From Lasioglossum baleicum (lineage: Eukaryota; Arthropoda; Insecta; Hymenoptera; Halictidae), in contig NC_134933.1 of the NCBI RefSeq assembly GCF_051020765.1, positions 17,519,461-17,583,460 on the forward strand: 64,000 nucleotides of DNA. Reading direction: 5' to 3'. A model generated the notes under the pieces. The model ran no database searches. It saw only the letters and a list, made by a program, of their open reading frames with translations, and was not told where the DNA came from. Both the position numbers and the translations under genes were made by a program. The first letter of the stretch is position 1. Each line of letters begins with the position of its first letter. Positions 37,373-48,204 of this stretch are shown here, in pieces.

Positions 37373-38928
37373 GAAAACTGATTAACTAAACTGATTGACT
37401 TACACCACTTTTTTGTTAAACAGCTAAATTGTCGATTGGAAAGAACTTATTGAAGTTCCGTTGATTCATTCGGGGGCGGAAACTAAATCATAAGTTGCAA
37501 TATTAGTTCCGAGGAACGATCGACAGGAATATTTTGGGCATGATCGGTATCGAGGAAGATGCGTGTTCGCATTTCTTCTGCGACGATCGCTCGCAGGAAT
37601 TCATTTCGAGATTCGCGCACGCATCGTGTCGGAACGTCGATTCACCTTGATTATTCGAAACGTGGCTTCCGTACCACGACAGAAGGACGTCGCGCGTTTT
37701 TTTACCCGTCGCCTATCTTTTTTTTCCGAGACAACATAATCGATCACGCATTCGAAGGACTTCGAGCTCTATCCAAGCAAGCAAAAATTGTTAGCGGTCT
37801 CTCGATTTAGAAAAGACGATCTGTTGGAAGTAAACCGTGAGACGCCGGCATCTATAATGATTTATAATTCCCTATCGGATGTAATTAACTTTCACCGCCC
37901 CCGTAATTAATGAATTAATTTAATGAAAGCGTCGGACGATGACACCTCTTGGACGTTGTTGGGGAAAGTTGGAAATCTACGCTTTGTATACATATGTATA
38001 ACGTTGAATCCTGATCTGAATCGGATATGATATTTCTTGCGGCGCCATTAGTTATATATAATTTTCTTATTATTGATTAAGTAATGATGGATAATGTTAA
38101 TTTTATAATGTTTTCGCAGTATTTTGCTGTGTATCTTTTCAGGAATGGTAGCAAGGAAACTTAATGGAACGGAGGAAATAATATAGTATAATTAATGGAG
38201 GAAACAAATTAAAAAAATGAAAATTTGACATGTAATTTACATGACAAATGATTCTTGCATTAGGCGCCAAGTAAATAGGGGCAAGGAAGAGTCGATTACT
38301 TTATAAAATTTAAAAATAACGCCACTTCGTGTAGCGGCGAAAGGCTGAAACTGGTAGAGAAAAGCGGCAAACTTCCGAAAGTCGGTCAAATCAGATCGAA
38401 CTAAAATTTTGCATATAGGTTCATTTTGCATTAACAACATGTTCAATAAAGAGATTTTTGACGATTTAAAAAAAATTTCTTATCACTTTAGGAACATTTT
38501 CTACATACACAGACCACAACACCGACGGTCGGTGACCACAGTACCGACCAGTAAGCAGGCGCGAACGGGCGCGGGGATAACGTGGAACTTACAGTGATCT
38601 GAAATACCACATCGCTAAAAGTTCTACCACCGACGAGATACTCGTCAAGCAGAAGAAGAAGGATATAATATAGAATGCTCACATTACCCATTCTGTAATT
38701 GCCTTATAATACTATCACCGACGAAATACTATCTCGTCTCTTTACCTAAATAGAACCAGACGATATATGACATTGTTCACGCCCGGGGCAAATCAGCTTG
38801 GACATTATTATATATTCTGATTTGAAGGAAAGTGAAATTGCAAAATGTTATGGAAGACAATAGGTATAGGAATAGAATTTATTGAAAAATAAACATATTT
38901 ATTAAATGTGTAGCTATTAGCTCGATAT
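37373..38928. other. Intergenic, no gene seen
   Basis: Anonymous. No coding exon supported. Confidence 0.4.
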
Positions 38929-38980
38929 TATCCTTTATTCATAAGAAACTAGAAGTTCTTACAAATAAAGGATAATACCG
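38929..38980. repeat. Inverted repeat, 14-bp perfect arms
   Basis: TATTATCCTTTATT pairs with AATAAAGGATAATA across a 23-nt loop that itself contains a weak AAGAA/TTCTT hairpin. It may mark one edge of the hairpin-rich region. Confidence 0.7.
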
Positions 38981-39138
38981 ATTGCCCAGGTCTCACCACG
39001 AGGAGGTTGCTGCACAAGAGACCCGAAAGGGAGTCAGAACTAATGCAATATTCCTTCTGGCTCACTTTCTTACAACGACAGACTAAATACTAAATTACGC
39101 AAGTATGTCGAGTAATTATCGCGGAGCAAAAGGTGTGA

Positions 39139-39628
39139 ATCGGAGAAGAAGTCTCCGATCCACGGGGGATTAAAGGCGAATCAGGCAGAAGGCTCTGATT
39201 CTATCAAAATGACAAACAAGATCGAACCAGAGCAGAAGGCTCCGGTTCGAAGGTGACGCGGCGCGTACAATGTTTGCAGACCATCTCCGGTCAGAGCCGA
39301 TACCCGACGTGTCCTCACCAAGAGGAATGGACAGTGAGAAGTGTTCAAACGTAATGCCATTTCTCTGCCAACTACCTGCCACCAGGCAATGCAATGCGTT
39401 GAGATGACGTGGGTAGGATGACGAACAGAGAATTTCTCTGCCAACTACCTGCCACCAGGCAACGCAAAGCATTGAGGTAACGTGGGTAGGATTACGAACA
39501 GAGAGAATGGCAATACGAGTGAACAGGTCTCAATGAACCACCTCTCTCAATGTATCGACGCCGAATACCGGCTCCAACCGGTCTGGTACATACAAGCAAG
39601 GTCCGACACAGCAGAAGGCTGTGTCGGA
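39139..39628. repeat. Four hairpins with unrelated stems and a shared AGAAG loop
   Basis: At 39139-39159, 39179-39200, 39224-39248 and 39602-39628, stems of 8-11 bp with different sequences each close an AGAAG loop. The last is perfect (TCCGACACAGC / GCTGTGTCGGA). The second has a one-base bulge and the third one mismatch. They belong to the hairpin-rich stretch running to 40495. Confidence 0.7.
39361..39503. repeat. 70-bp direct tandem duplication
   Basis: 39361-39430 is repeated at 39434-39503 with a few substitutions (TTCTCTGCCAACTACCTGCC ... ACGAACAGAG). Confidence 0.85.
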
Positions 39629-39679
39629 ATCAAGAAAACGAGTAACGTGAATTTAAGGCAATAATTACTCGACTTACTC

Positions 39680-39773
39680 GGGTGCGGCCTATCGGCGATT
39701 CGGGTACCCCGGGGACGCGACTCCCCGTACTCACTCACGGCCGCATCCGTGAGTGAGCCCCTGAGGGACCTCC
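39680..39773. repeat. 94-bp block, copy 1, with 11-bp hairpin
   Basis: GGTGCGGCCTATCGGCGATT ... GGGACCTCC. It contains CTCACTCACGG / CCGTGAGTGAG around a 6-nt loop. The second copy at 40106-40199 keeps the stem but changes the loop. Confidence 0.85.
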
Positions 39774-39805
39774 CTCGGCGAATAAAACTACAACTTCGTG
39801 GTACG

Positions 39806-39901
39806 TCCTCTTCTTGGTGTGTCCTCTTCTTGGTGTGTCCTCTTCTTGGTGTGTCCTCTTCTTGGTATGTCTTCTTCTTAGTATGACTTCTTCTTGGTGT
39901 A
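39806..39901. repeat. 16-bp tandem array, six units
   Basis: TCCTCTTCTTGGTGTG repeated six times. The last three units carry substitutions. Confidence 0.92.
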
Positions 39902-39953
39902 TTCTAGCTGAAAGAGACTAATAATATAGTTAGACATAACAATACATAACCCT

Positions 39954-40495
39954 GCACACGAGTGCAAACCTAATACCCGCTCACAAGAGCCAACCTAATA
40001 CCAGCTCACGAGAGCCAAACAAACCCCGCACACGAGTGCGAATCTAACCAGCTCACGAGAGCCAACCTAACACCAGCTCACGAGAGCCAAACTAACCCCG
40101 CACACGGGTGCGGCCTATAGGCGATTCGGGTACCCCGGGGACGCGACACCCCGTACTCACTCACGGCACCATCCGTGAGTGAGCCCCTGGGGGACCTCCG
40201 ATCGGAGGAATACCAATTTCAGACAAGATATGAAAATGTTTCGAAGCGGGACTTGTGAAAGTTCCGATGCAAACAATTGGAAATTCAATTCAACAGTCAG
40301 AAGACCAATCATAATTCTGCACATGAGTGCGAATACAACCTGAGAGCCAGCTCATGAGAGCAATTGTAACCCCGCACAGAAGTGCGAATACAACCAGCGG
40401 AACAGCTCGTGAGAATAACTATAACCCCGCACACGAGTGCGAAAACAACCAACGAAGCAGCTCACAAGAGCAATTGTAATCCTGCATACGAGTGG
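39954..40495. repeat. Array of alternating short hairpins, GCAC/GTGC and GCTC/GAGC
   Basis: About 14 units. One type is GCACACGAGTGC and the other GCTCACGAGAGC; each forms a 4-bp stem around ACGA or a close variant, separated by short CAACCTAACA-like spacers. The 94-bp block (copy 2) starts inside one unit. No protein frame is convincing. Confidence 0.8.
40106..40199. repeat. 94-bp block, copy 2
   Basis: Same block as 39680-39773 with a few substitutions. The hairpin loop is CACCAT instead of CCGCAT while both stem halves are unchanged. Confidence 0.85.
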
Positions 40496-40504
40496 GACGC
40501 TCAA

Positions 40505-40669
40505 AATGTAATTTTTATAAAGAATAAAATTGATAAATTTGAAGAAGACTCAATAGTCTTCATTGAAAGTCTCGATAAAAATTTCAAAAGTATGAAGGAC
40601 GAGTTTAAAAAGACAAAAGAAGTTTTGAAAAATATTAGTAATCAAACTTACCGTTGTTCCTTGAATTGA
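40505..40669 (+). other. Short Lys/Glu-rich open frame, unidentified
   Basis: The frame downstream of the hairpin array continues for about 55 codons (IDKFEEDS, LDKNFKSMKDE, FKKTKEVLK), which could form a coiled coil. I do not recognise it. It may be a remnant of a protein from the same repeat region, or chance. Confidence 0.2.
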
Positions 40670-40704
40670 CAGTTGAAGGTAGGCCAGGGTAACTGTAGAT
40701 GACC

Positions 40705-41560
40705 TCTAGTCCACCTCTGGTCCAGTGCTGCCAGATGAGGGGAATCACGCCGATATGAGGTACCCCCTCTCTGATGACCAGAGTAATATGTGACACGTTG
40801 CGCGTGTGCGACGGGGATTGAGTGAGGCAAATGGGAGACACGTTCCGCGTGCGCGATGGGGACGCAACAATGGCATGACATTTCGCAGGTTTTAGGTTAT
40901 TGCCGCGTAAAATTCACCCATTTACTTATTTCACATACTATGTAATTATTGATCCCTTTATGTCTATGTTGTGAGTTGTATTTCTTTAAAATATAACGTT
41001 ACAAATAAAACGTAATTTGTCAATTTATCGTGTAGAAGAAAAATGAGTGAATTTATTATCCCAGTCTCTTTTATGCAACTATTTTTGAGAAGCGTATGAG
41101 GGTTAACAGTGTTAAAATATATTATGATTTATTGATTTTACTGGAATGTAACTCAGTACTACATACATACAGATTTCAAAATTTTTTCAATTGTACATAT
41201 AAAAGAAAGCATTCATACTTCGCTTCACGACTGAAACTCCCACATGTTACAATTCATTTTATTTATTATATAATAAAGAATGTTTACAATGTCTATTTAG
41301 AACGAACCATATGATTTATTTCATTAAGTACGTATATGTACACGAGTACGATACGATACGCGGCAATAACCTAAAACCTGCGAAATGTCATGTCATCTCA
41401 TCTGTCATCGTTGCGTCCCCATCGCGCACGCGCAATGTGTCTCCCATTTGCCCCACTCAATCCTAAAGCGATGGAATAGGATAGTGGAAGGGGAAAAGTA
41501 GGAGAGTACCTGGTTGCGATCTCACAACCATCTGGCAGCACTGCTCTGGTCCACCTCTGG
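40705..41560. repeat. Large inverted repeat, ~200-bp arms
   Basis: Left arm about 40705-40915 and right arm about 41356-41560. Shared inverted blocks are GCAGTGCTGCCAGATG-like, GGCAAATGGGAGACAC, GCGCGATGGGGACGCAAC and CATTTCGCAGGTTTTAGG. The spacer 40916-41355 is AT-rich and anonymous. The right arm runs into the GC-rich array. Confidence 0.8.
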
Positions 41561-42119
41561 TCCCTCCGGTTCTCCGGGCGCTCCTGGTCCCGCAGCACGT
41601 CCACTCACGCCGGTCCCCCCGCCCGGACTGACTGACTGACGGAGAGCTCGAGCGGCGCCACCCACTCCGCCGAGCTCAAGCGGCGTCCCCCACTCAGCCG
41701 AGCTCGAACGGCGCCCCCCACTCCGCCGAATATCGATCGATGTCGATCGCCGTGGTGTTCACCTCTGGTCCCTCCGGTTCTCCGGGCGCTCCTGGTCCCG
41801 CAGCACGTCCGCTCACGCTGGTCCCCCCGCCCCGACTGACTGACTGACGGAAACCCCTCGCCAAGTCGCCGAGCTCGAGCGGCGCCCCCCACTCCGCCGA
41901 ATATCGATCGATGTCGATCGCCGTGGTGTTCACCTCTGGTCCACGTCTGGTCCCTCCGGTTCTCCGGGCGCTCCTGGTCCCGCAGCACGTCCGCTCACGC
42001 CGGTCCCCCCGCCCGGACTGACTGACTGACGGAGAGCTCGAGCGGCGCCACCCACTCCGCCGAGCTCAAGCGGCGTCCCCCACTCTGCCGAATATCGATC
42101 GATGTCGATCGCCGTGACA
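41548..42119. repeat. GC-rich tandem array, three units
   Basis: Three units of roughly 214, 171 and 187 bp. Each begins CCTCTGGTC...CCTCCGGTTC, passes GACTGACTGACTGACGG and GAGCTCGAGCGGCGCC subrepeats, and ends ATATCGATCGATGTCGATCG. Subrepeat number varies between units. The long minus-strand frames here are repeat artefacts. Confidence 0.88.
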
Positions 42120-42125
42120 ATTATT

Positions 42126-42495
42126 GATAAATTTATTATTTCCAGCTGATTAATGTTTATAAGAATTCTATTTTACAGCGATGTTCACAAGCAATCCCTT
42201 GGCTATCTGACCACCTAATTTTTTAGTAAAAGTGGCTAATAGTTTTCGTGATACGGATTAACTTTTCAACCATGAACATTCGCACGCATTCATTTATTCA
42301 ATACAATTCACAGATAAATTTATTATTTCTGGCTGTTTAATATTTATAACAATTCCTTTTGCTAACGATGTTATTATAACGAGCACTCTCTTGACCACCT
42401 TGCCTTCTAATTTTTTCGTAAAAATATATATATAGGCTATAAAACTCGAGATACAGATGAACATTCGCACGCATTAATTTATTCAAAATAATAAT
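42126..42495. repeat. ~185-bp diverged tandem duplication
   Basis: 42126-42310 and 42311-42495 are related: both contain AATTTATTATTTC.GCTG, CCACCT...CTAATTTTTT and GAACATTCGCACGCATT in the same order. Confidence 0.75.
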
Positions 42496-43420
42496 TTTTA
42501 TTATGTTTATTGTGATTTTTTAATTGCAATTGTTATTTTTATTACTCTTTATGTCAATTCTATACACTTTTATGTCAAGTCCACAGGCGTTCCTCTAATA
42601 AAGCTACTTATTAATATTAAATTTATTAGAATTATGTATTACACCGCATCGAATTTTAGCAATTTCTAATACATGGTAATATCGTACGAGAAGCATCAGT
42701 TGAAGCTAGTTCTGATTTATGCCACAGGCTATTGAAGGTTCTGTTTCATGCTAAAACATGCTGCTGCAATCTGCTGCATGGTATGGTCGCTGTTTCGTGG
42801 TAAAAGCGGGCTCTACGGTGCGCCTAGAAGCTGTTCCGTGCTAAGCGTGAGCGTCCCAGGAAGTGGTGGCAACTCAGACGCGGGCCACAGACGAGATATA
42901 AGAATATTATATATATAATATTATATTATATTCTTATATCTCGTCTGTGCCCGAGCGTAAGCACTCTCTTATCCTCTCTGGAGAGATTTTAAGTTTTTGT
43001 CCAGACTAAAATGAGACTAGAGAGCAGCACTATAGGCGGGTACTGAAATCCCCGGCGTGAGCTATCTCATTTCCTTTTTGGTTATAAAACTCTATGACTT
43101 AACCTTGATGCACTCTGTTGCACTCTATCTAAATATACATTGATTGATATGCATTTTGTTAGCGGCATCCGTAGCGGCAATTTCTGTAACATTAATTTAT
43201 AATATAAACTGTAATTTACTCCGGAGAAAGTTATAATAATAGTTCATGAAAACTGCATTAATTCTGACAAGCATTTTATGCAGCCGAAGATAAATATACA
43301 AGTATGGTATATAAATTTGTAAATAAATATGTACACAATCTTTTTATTGCATTAGTGCACAAAATGTAATTTATGACTATTTATATATATTTGTGAATAT
43401 ATTTTTAATGTTTTCTTACA
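42496..43420. other. Upstream region of DDX20
   Basis: Contains an inverted repeat at 42882-42952 (separate entry) and probably the DDX20 promoter. No core promoter element is decisive. Confidence 0.4.
42882..42952. repeat. Hairpin with ~24-bp arms upstream of DDX20
   Basis: CACAGACGAGATATAAGAAT at the left is inverted at 42929-42952. The AT-only loop of about 20 nt can extend the pairing. A cruciform or a tiny foldback element; about 500 bp before the DDX20 start. Confidence 0.85.
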
Positions 43421-43457
43421 GTTAAATGTAAGCAATTCAACAGTAGTTTGAAGAAGA
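43421..43457 (+). promoter_or_regulatory. Possible 5' UTR splice acceptor and leader of DDX20
   Basis: A pyrimidine-rich tract ending TTTTCTTACAG (AG at 43430-43431) precedes a 26-nt leader before the DDX20 ATG. This looks like the acceptor of a 5' UTR intron. The matching donor was not identified. The true transcription start could lie between about 42950 and 43200. Confidence 0.4.
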
Positions 43458-46400
43458 ATGGCTCATATTACTGCACATGATATAAATAAAAAACCACGCA
43501 CACAAGATATTAAAATAAAAGAAGATGTCACATTTTTTCAAATGGGATTTTCGGAAAAAATTCTGGATGGATTGTTTACATGTGGATTTCAGAAACCATC
43601 GCCGATACAGCTAAAGGCTATTCCATTAGGAAGATGTGGATTTGGTAAATATTATTTTATTTAATAGTGTTTACCATGTTTTAAGTAGCTTATAATTAAC
43701 AATATTATTCAACGATTATAGATTTAATAGTGCGAGCTAAATCAGGGACTGGTAAAACCTTGGTATTTTGTGTGATAGCACTTGAGATGGTTGATGTACA
43801 AGTATCATCTGTGCAAGCATTAATGCTAGCACCAACCAGAGAAATTGCTGTTCAAATTTCAGAAGTTTGCTCGTCTATAGGATGTGAAATGAACGGTACA
43901 TTTCATGGAAACGTTGGTAAAATATTCTTAGTACATCCAGCGATTGAAATCTGATAATCATTTTATCATTTTAGGCTTGAAAGTAGAGGTATTTATCGGA
44001 GGAATGGCTTTAGAAGGAGATAAAAAGAAAGTGAATGGTTGTCATGTGGCTGTTGGCGCTCCAGGTAGAATTAGACATTTAATTGAAAAAGGACTGCTAT
44101 CGGTTGAAAATGTTAGATTATTTATTCTGGACGAAGCAGACAAATTAATGGAAAGCAGCTTTCAGAAAGACATTAAGTTAGTACAATAGGAAAATTGCAT
44201 TCTTATCGGTTGGCGTTAGAAACATAAATAGTTATATATAGCTGTTTAAAATTTTCAGTTTTATTTTTTCAAAGTTACCACGGAATAAACAAGTTATAGC
44301 ATCGAGCGCAACTTACCCTGGGGATCTCGAAATCTTTTTATCAACATATATGTGTTCTCCGGTTTTAACGTTTCCGGATAACGATGGACCAATACTTCTT
44401 GGACTCAAACAATTTGTGGCAATTGTTCCTTTCCATCCAAACGCAATGAAACAGGTTCGATTTGTTTGCGATATTTTATTTGAACATATTATTACTTTAC
44501 TAAAAGATACTTATATTTACCTTGTATATTAGGTCCAAATAAAAATAAACGAACTGGTCAGAATATTTAATAAAGTTCAGTTCAAACAAAGCTTGGTTTT
44601 CTCGAATTACCAATCAAGGTAAATACATATATTTAAATGTTTTTCGTGTTAGCATTCTTCTATTTGAAGCAAAATTTCTTTCTTCATTTCAGAGCACAAT
44701 CTGTGTGCAACAAAATTAATTCTATGGGTTTCACAGCAACGTACATCGCTGGAAATCAAGACATGCAGAAAAGACTTGAAGCAATTAATAAATTAAAAAA
44801 ATTTAAATGTAGGATAATGTTAACTACTGATTTAACTGCAAGGGGTATAGACGCAGACAACGTGAATTTAGTCGTTAATTTCGACTCGCCTACAGACGCA
44901 GCGACATATTTGCATAGAATAGGAAGAGCTGGACGTTATGGGTCGTACGGAATCTCGATCACAATAATTGCAGACAACGAACTTGAAACATTTACACAAT
45001 TGTTGACTTCAGTTGGTGGTTTGAACTTTTATGTGCTAAAACTTCCTACGGATCCAGGCAATATTTGGACTGATCCCGTTAGCACATTTGAAAAAATTCA
45101 TGCAGCATCCGATATTAAAGAAAATGCACTAAAAGCTGATATACCTATCGAAAGTGTAAATAATTTAACTGTAACGGACGATAAGATTACATTAGAGAAC
45201 GACAAAAATGTTGAAAATAATGAACTTTCAGAAAGTGGAAACAATATAATTACGTATAACGTACAGTCCTCGAAAAATGTAAAAAGGAATGTAAAAAGAA
45301 ATAAGGTTAAAGCAGGTTCTTCACGTTTGGAAATCAGTCGAGAAGAAGACGGGGGAGAGCTAGAAGTCAAACATTACAGTATATCGAAACCAAAAGTGAT
45401 ACATAAATTTAAATTAGACCCTGTTGCAGACAGTCCTTCTCACTGGCAAAAAGTAAACGAGATGACGGAGTTTGATGTTGACTTGACGGATGTTAGAGAG
45501 GATGATGTAGCTGATGCTGATATTGAAAACATCATTGGGCACTTAAGATACGATTATCCTGTTAAAAAAGTAGACGCGGAATCTGTTATAGATAATGTAA
45601 ATACTGAAGATGCAACAATTAACGAAACAGAGACACCGGCAGTGGCGCAAAATCATCAGGATGAAATAAACGAATTAATTAGCTGTTTCGTTACCTGTGT
45701 GACAGATTTAAATAAATATAATAGTTGTGCAAACGTGAATACAGAAGAAGCACAAATCAAACAGGCAGACGTTTGGAAGCAAAAGTTGAATATTGAAATT
45801 GGATTATTGAATTACATGATGGAAACTATGGCGGAATCGATTCAAAGATCGATACATCTCGAGTATATTCAAGGGCTGAAAACATTGTTTCTTACACAGA
45901 AACATGCTGTTCTGTGCGTTTACCCAGAAATACGAAATGAAGACGAAATAAACGATACTTATTTGTTTTCTGGATCTTTAGGTGGAGATTTATTGCAGGC
46001 ATACAAAGAAATAGAGGACTTCAAAAGTTTACATAGAAAATCTGACAAAGAGTTCTACGCATACTTCCCATACCCTGTTAAAGAAGATGAACATATGCCG
46101 AATCTCATGCTCACAAAATCGGATATAGAAGATTATCGCAGCGCATTGCGTTATTTGAGGTCGACTCCTTATCCTGCTGAAACTATAGTTGAAATAATAA
46201 AACTTATAGCGTCTATTAGCGAAGCTAAGAAGCATGATGTGATGCAAAAATTACAAGCTCAAAAAGAAAGGTCGCTCGATGAATTATTAATGATAATACA
46301 AAATGAAGCAACGAGTGATGAATTAAGTAAAGACAAATGTGTACAGAATGATGTCGATTCATCGGAAAAAGTTGAAAAAGAAGACATAACTATGGACCAA

Positions 46401-47243
46401 GAGAAGTTGGAGCAAGAAAAGGATGCCAACTCTGAAATTTTGAGGGAGTACAGCCAAGAAATACGTAGAAATTATAATTTACAGAATAGTACATGTTCAA
46501 CTTCATTGAGCGAAAGTAATAATTTTAAGGAACGCGCGTCTCATCGGATAGCATACACAAAAAGCAAATTCAATAGACAAAAAAAGAGCCAAAGGAAAAG
46601 TACGTCTGCCAAAACGAAAGTAGAAGATACACCTACATCATTTTATAGAAACAGTACTTTCTACAACAACGTTAATGCAATTGTTGATAGTTCTGATTCA
46701 TCCGATAAACAGTCTGACTCGGAAGATCAACTACATTCGTTAGAATACGTTATAAGAAGTCATAGCAATGCTTCTCCATCAACAGTAAAATCAAGATCGC
46801 GCGTCAATAATAAATCCGAATATTATAAATATTCTTCTAAATTCCAAGAACATCAAGGCCGCATCTTGGACGAGTCTACTTTTACGACATCGATAAAGGA
46901 TTCATTGAACAGGCATTGGGGTAATAAATTTGTAACGGAGTCGACCGATTTATATAATAGTAATTATTGGCAACAATCTAAACATAGGATAGAGCCTACA
47001 CATATACATCATAGTATTCCTTGTATTCCTCAAGAAGACATTAATTCACATTTATCTAATCAATTCTCACATTTTAACGTACCGAAAAACGAAACTAGTT
47101 TATATCATTCATCAAATAAACATTTCAACGAAGACGAGACGAATATTGAACAATTTCTAGCATCTTTAAGAGTTGAAACGGACTGTTTACACATGGAATT
47201 ATATAAGTCTCAAATGCGTTATGGGTGGACACAGAATGATTGA
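43458..47243 (+). CDS. DDX20: DEAD-box RNA helicase DDX20 (Gemin3), six exons, complete
   Basis: This gene encodes Gemin3, the DEAD-box helicase of the SMN complex, which assembles Sm cores on spliceosomal snRNAs (family knowledge). Coding exons are 43458-43644, 43722-43895, 43975-44176, 44259-44454, 44533-44618 and 44693-47243. All introns are GT-AG and 74-82 bp long. The joined exons total 3396 nt, giving 1131 residues plus TGA. Visible motifs in order are a Q motif (about 43-51, GFQKPSPIQ), Walker A AKSGTGKT (68-75), PTREIA, PGR (150-152), DEAD (173-176), SAT (204-206), VFSN (275-278), TTDLTARGID (326-335) and HRIGRAGR (356-363). The segment LKAIPLGRCG just after the Q motif is characteristic of DDX20 rather than other DEAD-box proteins. 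Beyond about residue 400 there is a tail of about 730 residues, charged and Ser/Asn/Glu-rich, so the protein is longer than human DDX20 (about 824 residues). The ATG at 43458 is the first in frame in exon 1; a TTTTCTTACAG acceptor at 43421-43431 suggests an intron in the 5' UTR. No canonical AATAAA is seen just after the stop. Confidence 0.96.
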
Positions 47244-47592
47244 AGTAAATGAATGTAAATTTCAATAACTCAACTTTGTTATAAAATGTATCGTATTGTT
47301 TTCTAAGATTTTATAAACAATTCCCAACATGTGATTAATTTAAATTGAAAACGCGCGATTATACTTGTACAGTTACAGTTAAATATATAAAGAACTCTGT
47401 TAAAAAATAGATTTATAGATCGTAGTTTATGTGTACATTATGAGGAATGGGTAATGTGTGTGCAAGAATTATATAATAGTCACATATACTGTTACTGTCT
47501 TTACACACAGTTACAAATTTTTATACATTTATAACAGAAATATCTACTGGGAATACAAAAGAGAAAAAAAAAGAAGAATTTATTATGACATC
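47244..47592. other. DDX20 3' UTR and spacer
   Basis: AT-rich sequence after the DDX20 stop. No AATAAA is seen in the first 150 bases, so the poly(A) site is not placed. Confidence 0.4.
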
Positions 47593-47791
47593 TAGACTGC
47601 GGATTTTATGCATTTATAACGAAAATAGGTAGGTGGAATTTAAAATAGATAAAAGGTGAAAGAGTTTGGAAATGTTAATGTATTATTTCGAACGTTGTAG
47701 AATAATTAAAAGAAACGTAATTGTCTATATGGTTCCAGTTTTTGCCAATTGATGCAAAAACGTTTTATTTTGCACAAAAATTCGCGGTGTA
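47593..47791. mobile_element. TAGACTGCGG-family MITE, full copy
   Basis: TAGACTGCGGATTTTATGCA to TTCGCGGTGTA, 199 bp. First of a cluster between the two genes. Confidence 0.82.
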
Positions 47792-47938
47792 TCTTGAAGA
47801 ATGAAGCCGAGCGGCATAATAAGTGTTTCAAGGTCATTGAGACGAGTGGAATGTCTGCCTATTCCACCTATAATTACCTTCAATTTATTATAATTATTCA
47901 GATATCAAATACATTTTAACTTCTCTATTTATTACAGG

Positions 47939-47978
47939 CAGAAAATGTTTATTTCGCATAAAGATCCGCAGTCTATTT
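47939..47978. mobile_element. TAGACTGCGG-family MITE, right-end fragment
   Basis: TTTCGCATAAAGATCCGCAG then TCTA. Left end not seen. Confidence 0.7.
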
Positions 47979-47993
47979 ATTACTAATTATTAT

Positions 47994-48192
47994 CAGACTG
48001 CGCGGAATATTATGCAAAATAGAAACTTTCTAAGTCAACTATAAGAAATGGTAGTTAAATGAACATCTACTGTTTTGTTCAATAATTTTAATAAGTTGAA
48101 AATAATATGTCAGAGTATACATATTTTAGTAATTCTAGCGTCTTTACAGCTTTGTATTTCATCTGCTCATTTCACATCAAATCTGCAGTCTA
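47994..48192. mobile_element. TAGACTGCGG-family MITE, full copy
   Basis: CAGACTGCGCGGAATATTATG to ATCTGCAGTCTA, 199 bp. Confidence 0.8.
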
Positions 48193-48204
48193 TTTAGTAA
48201 TTAT

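Noticed and set aside
41605..41988. Minus-strand frame with internal protein repeats
   Set aside because: It is a translation of the GC-rich tandem DNA array; repeats in the peptide follow the DNA units.
44637..44692. Upstream ATG of the long DDX20 frame
   Set aside because: These codons lie inside intron 5, before the acceptor at 44691-44692; exon 6 starts at 44693 in phase with exon 5.
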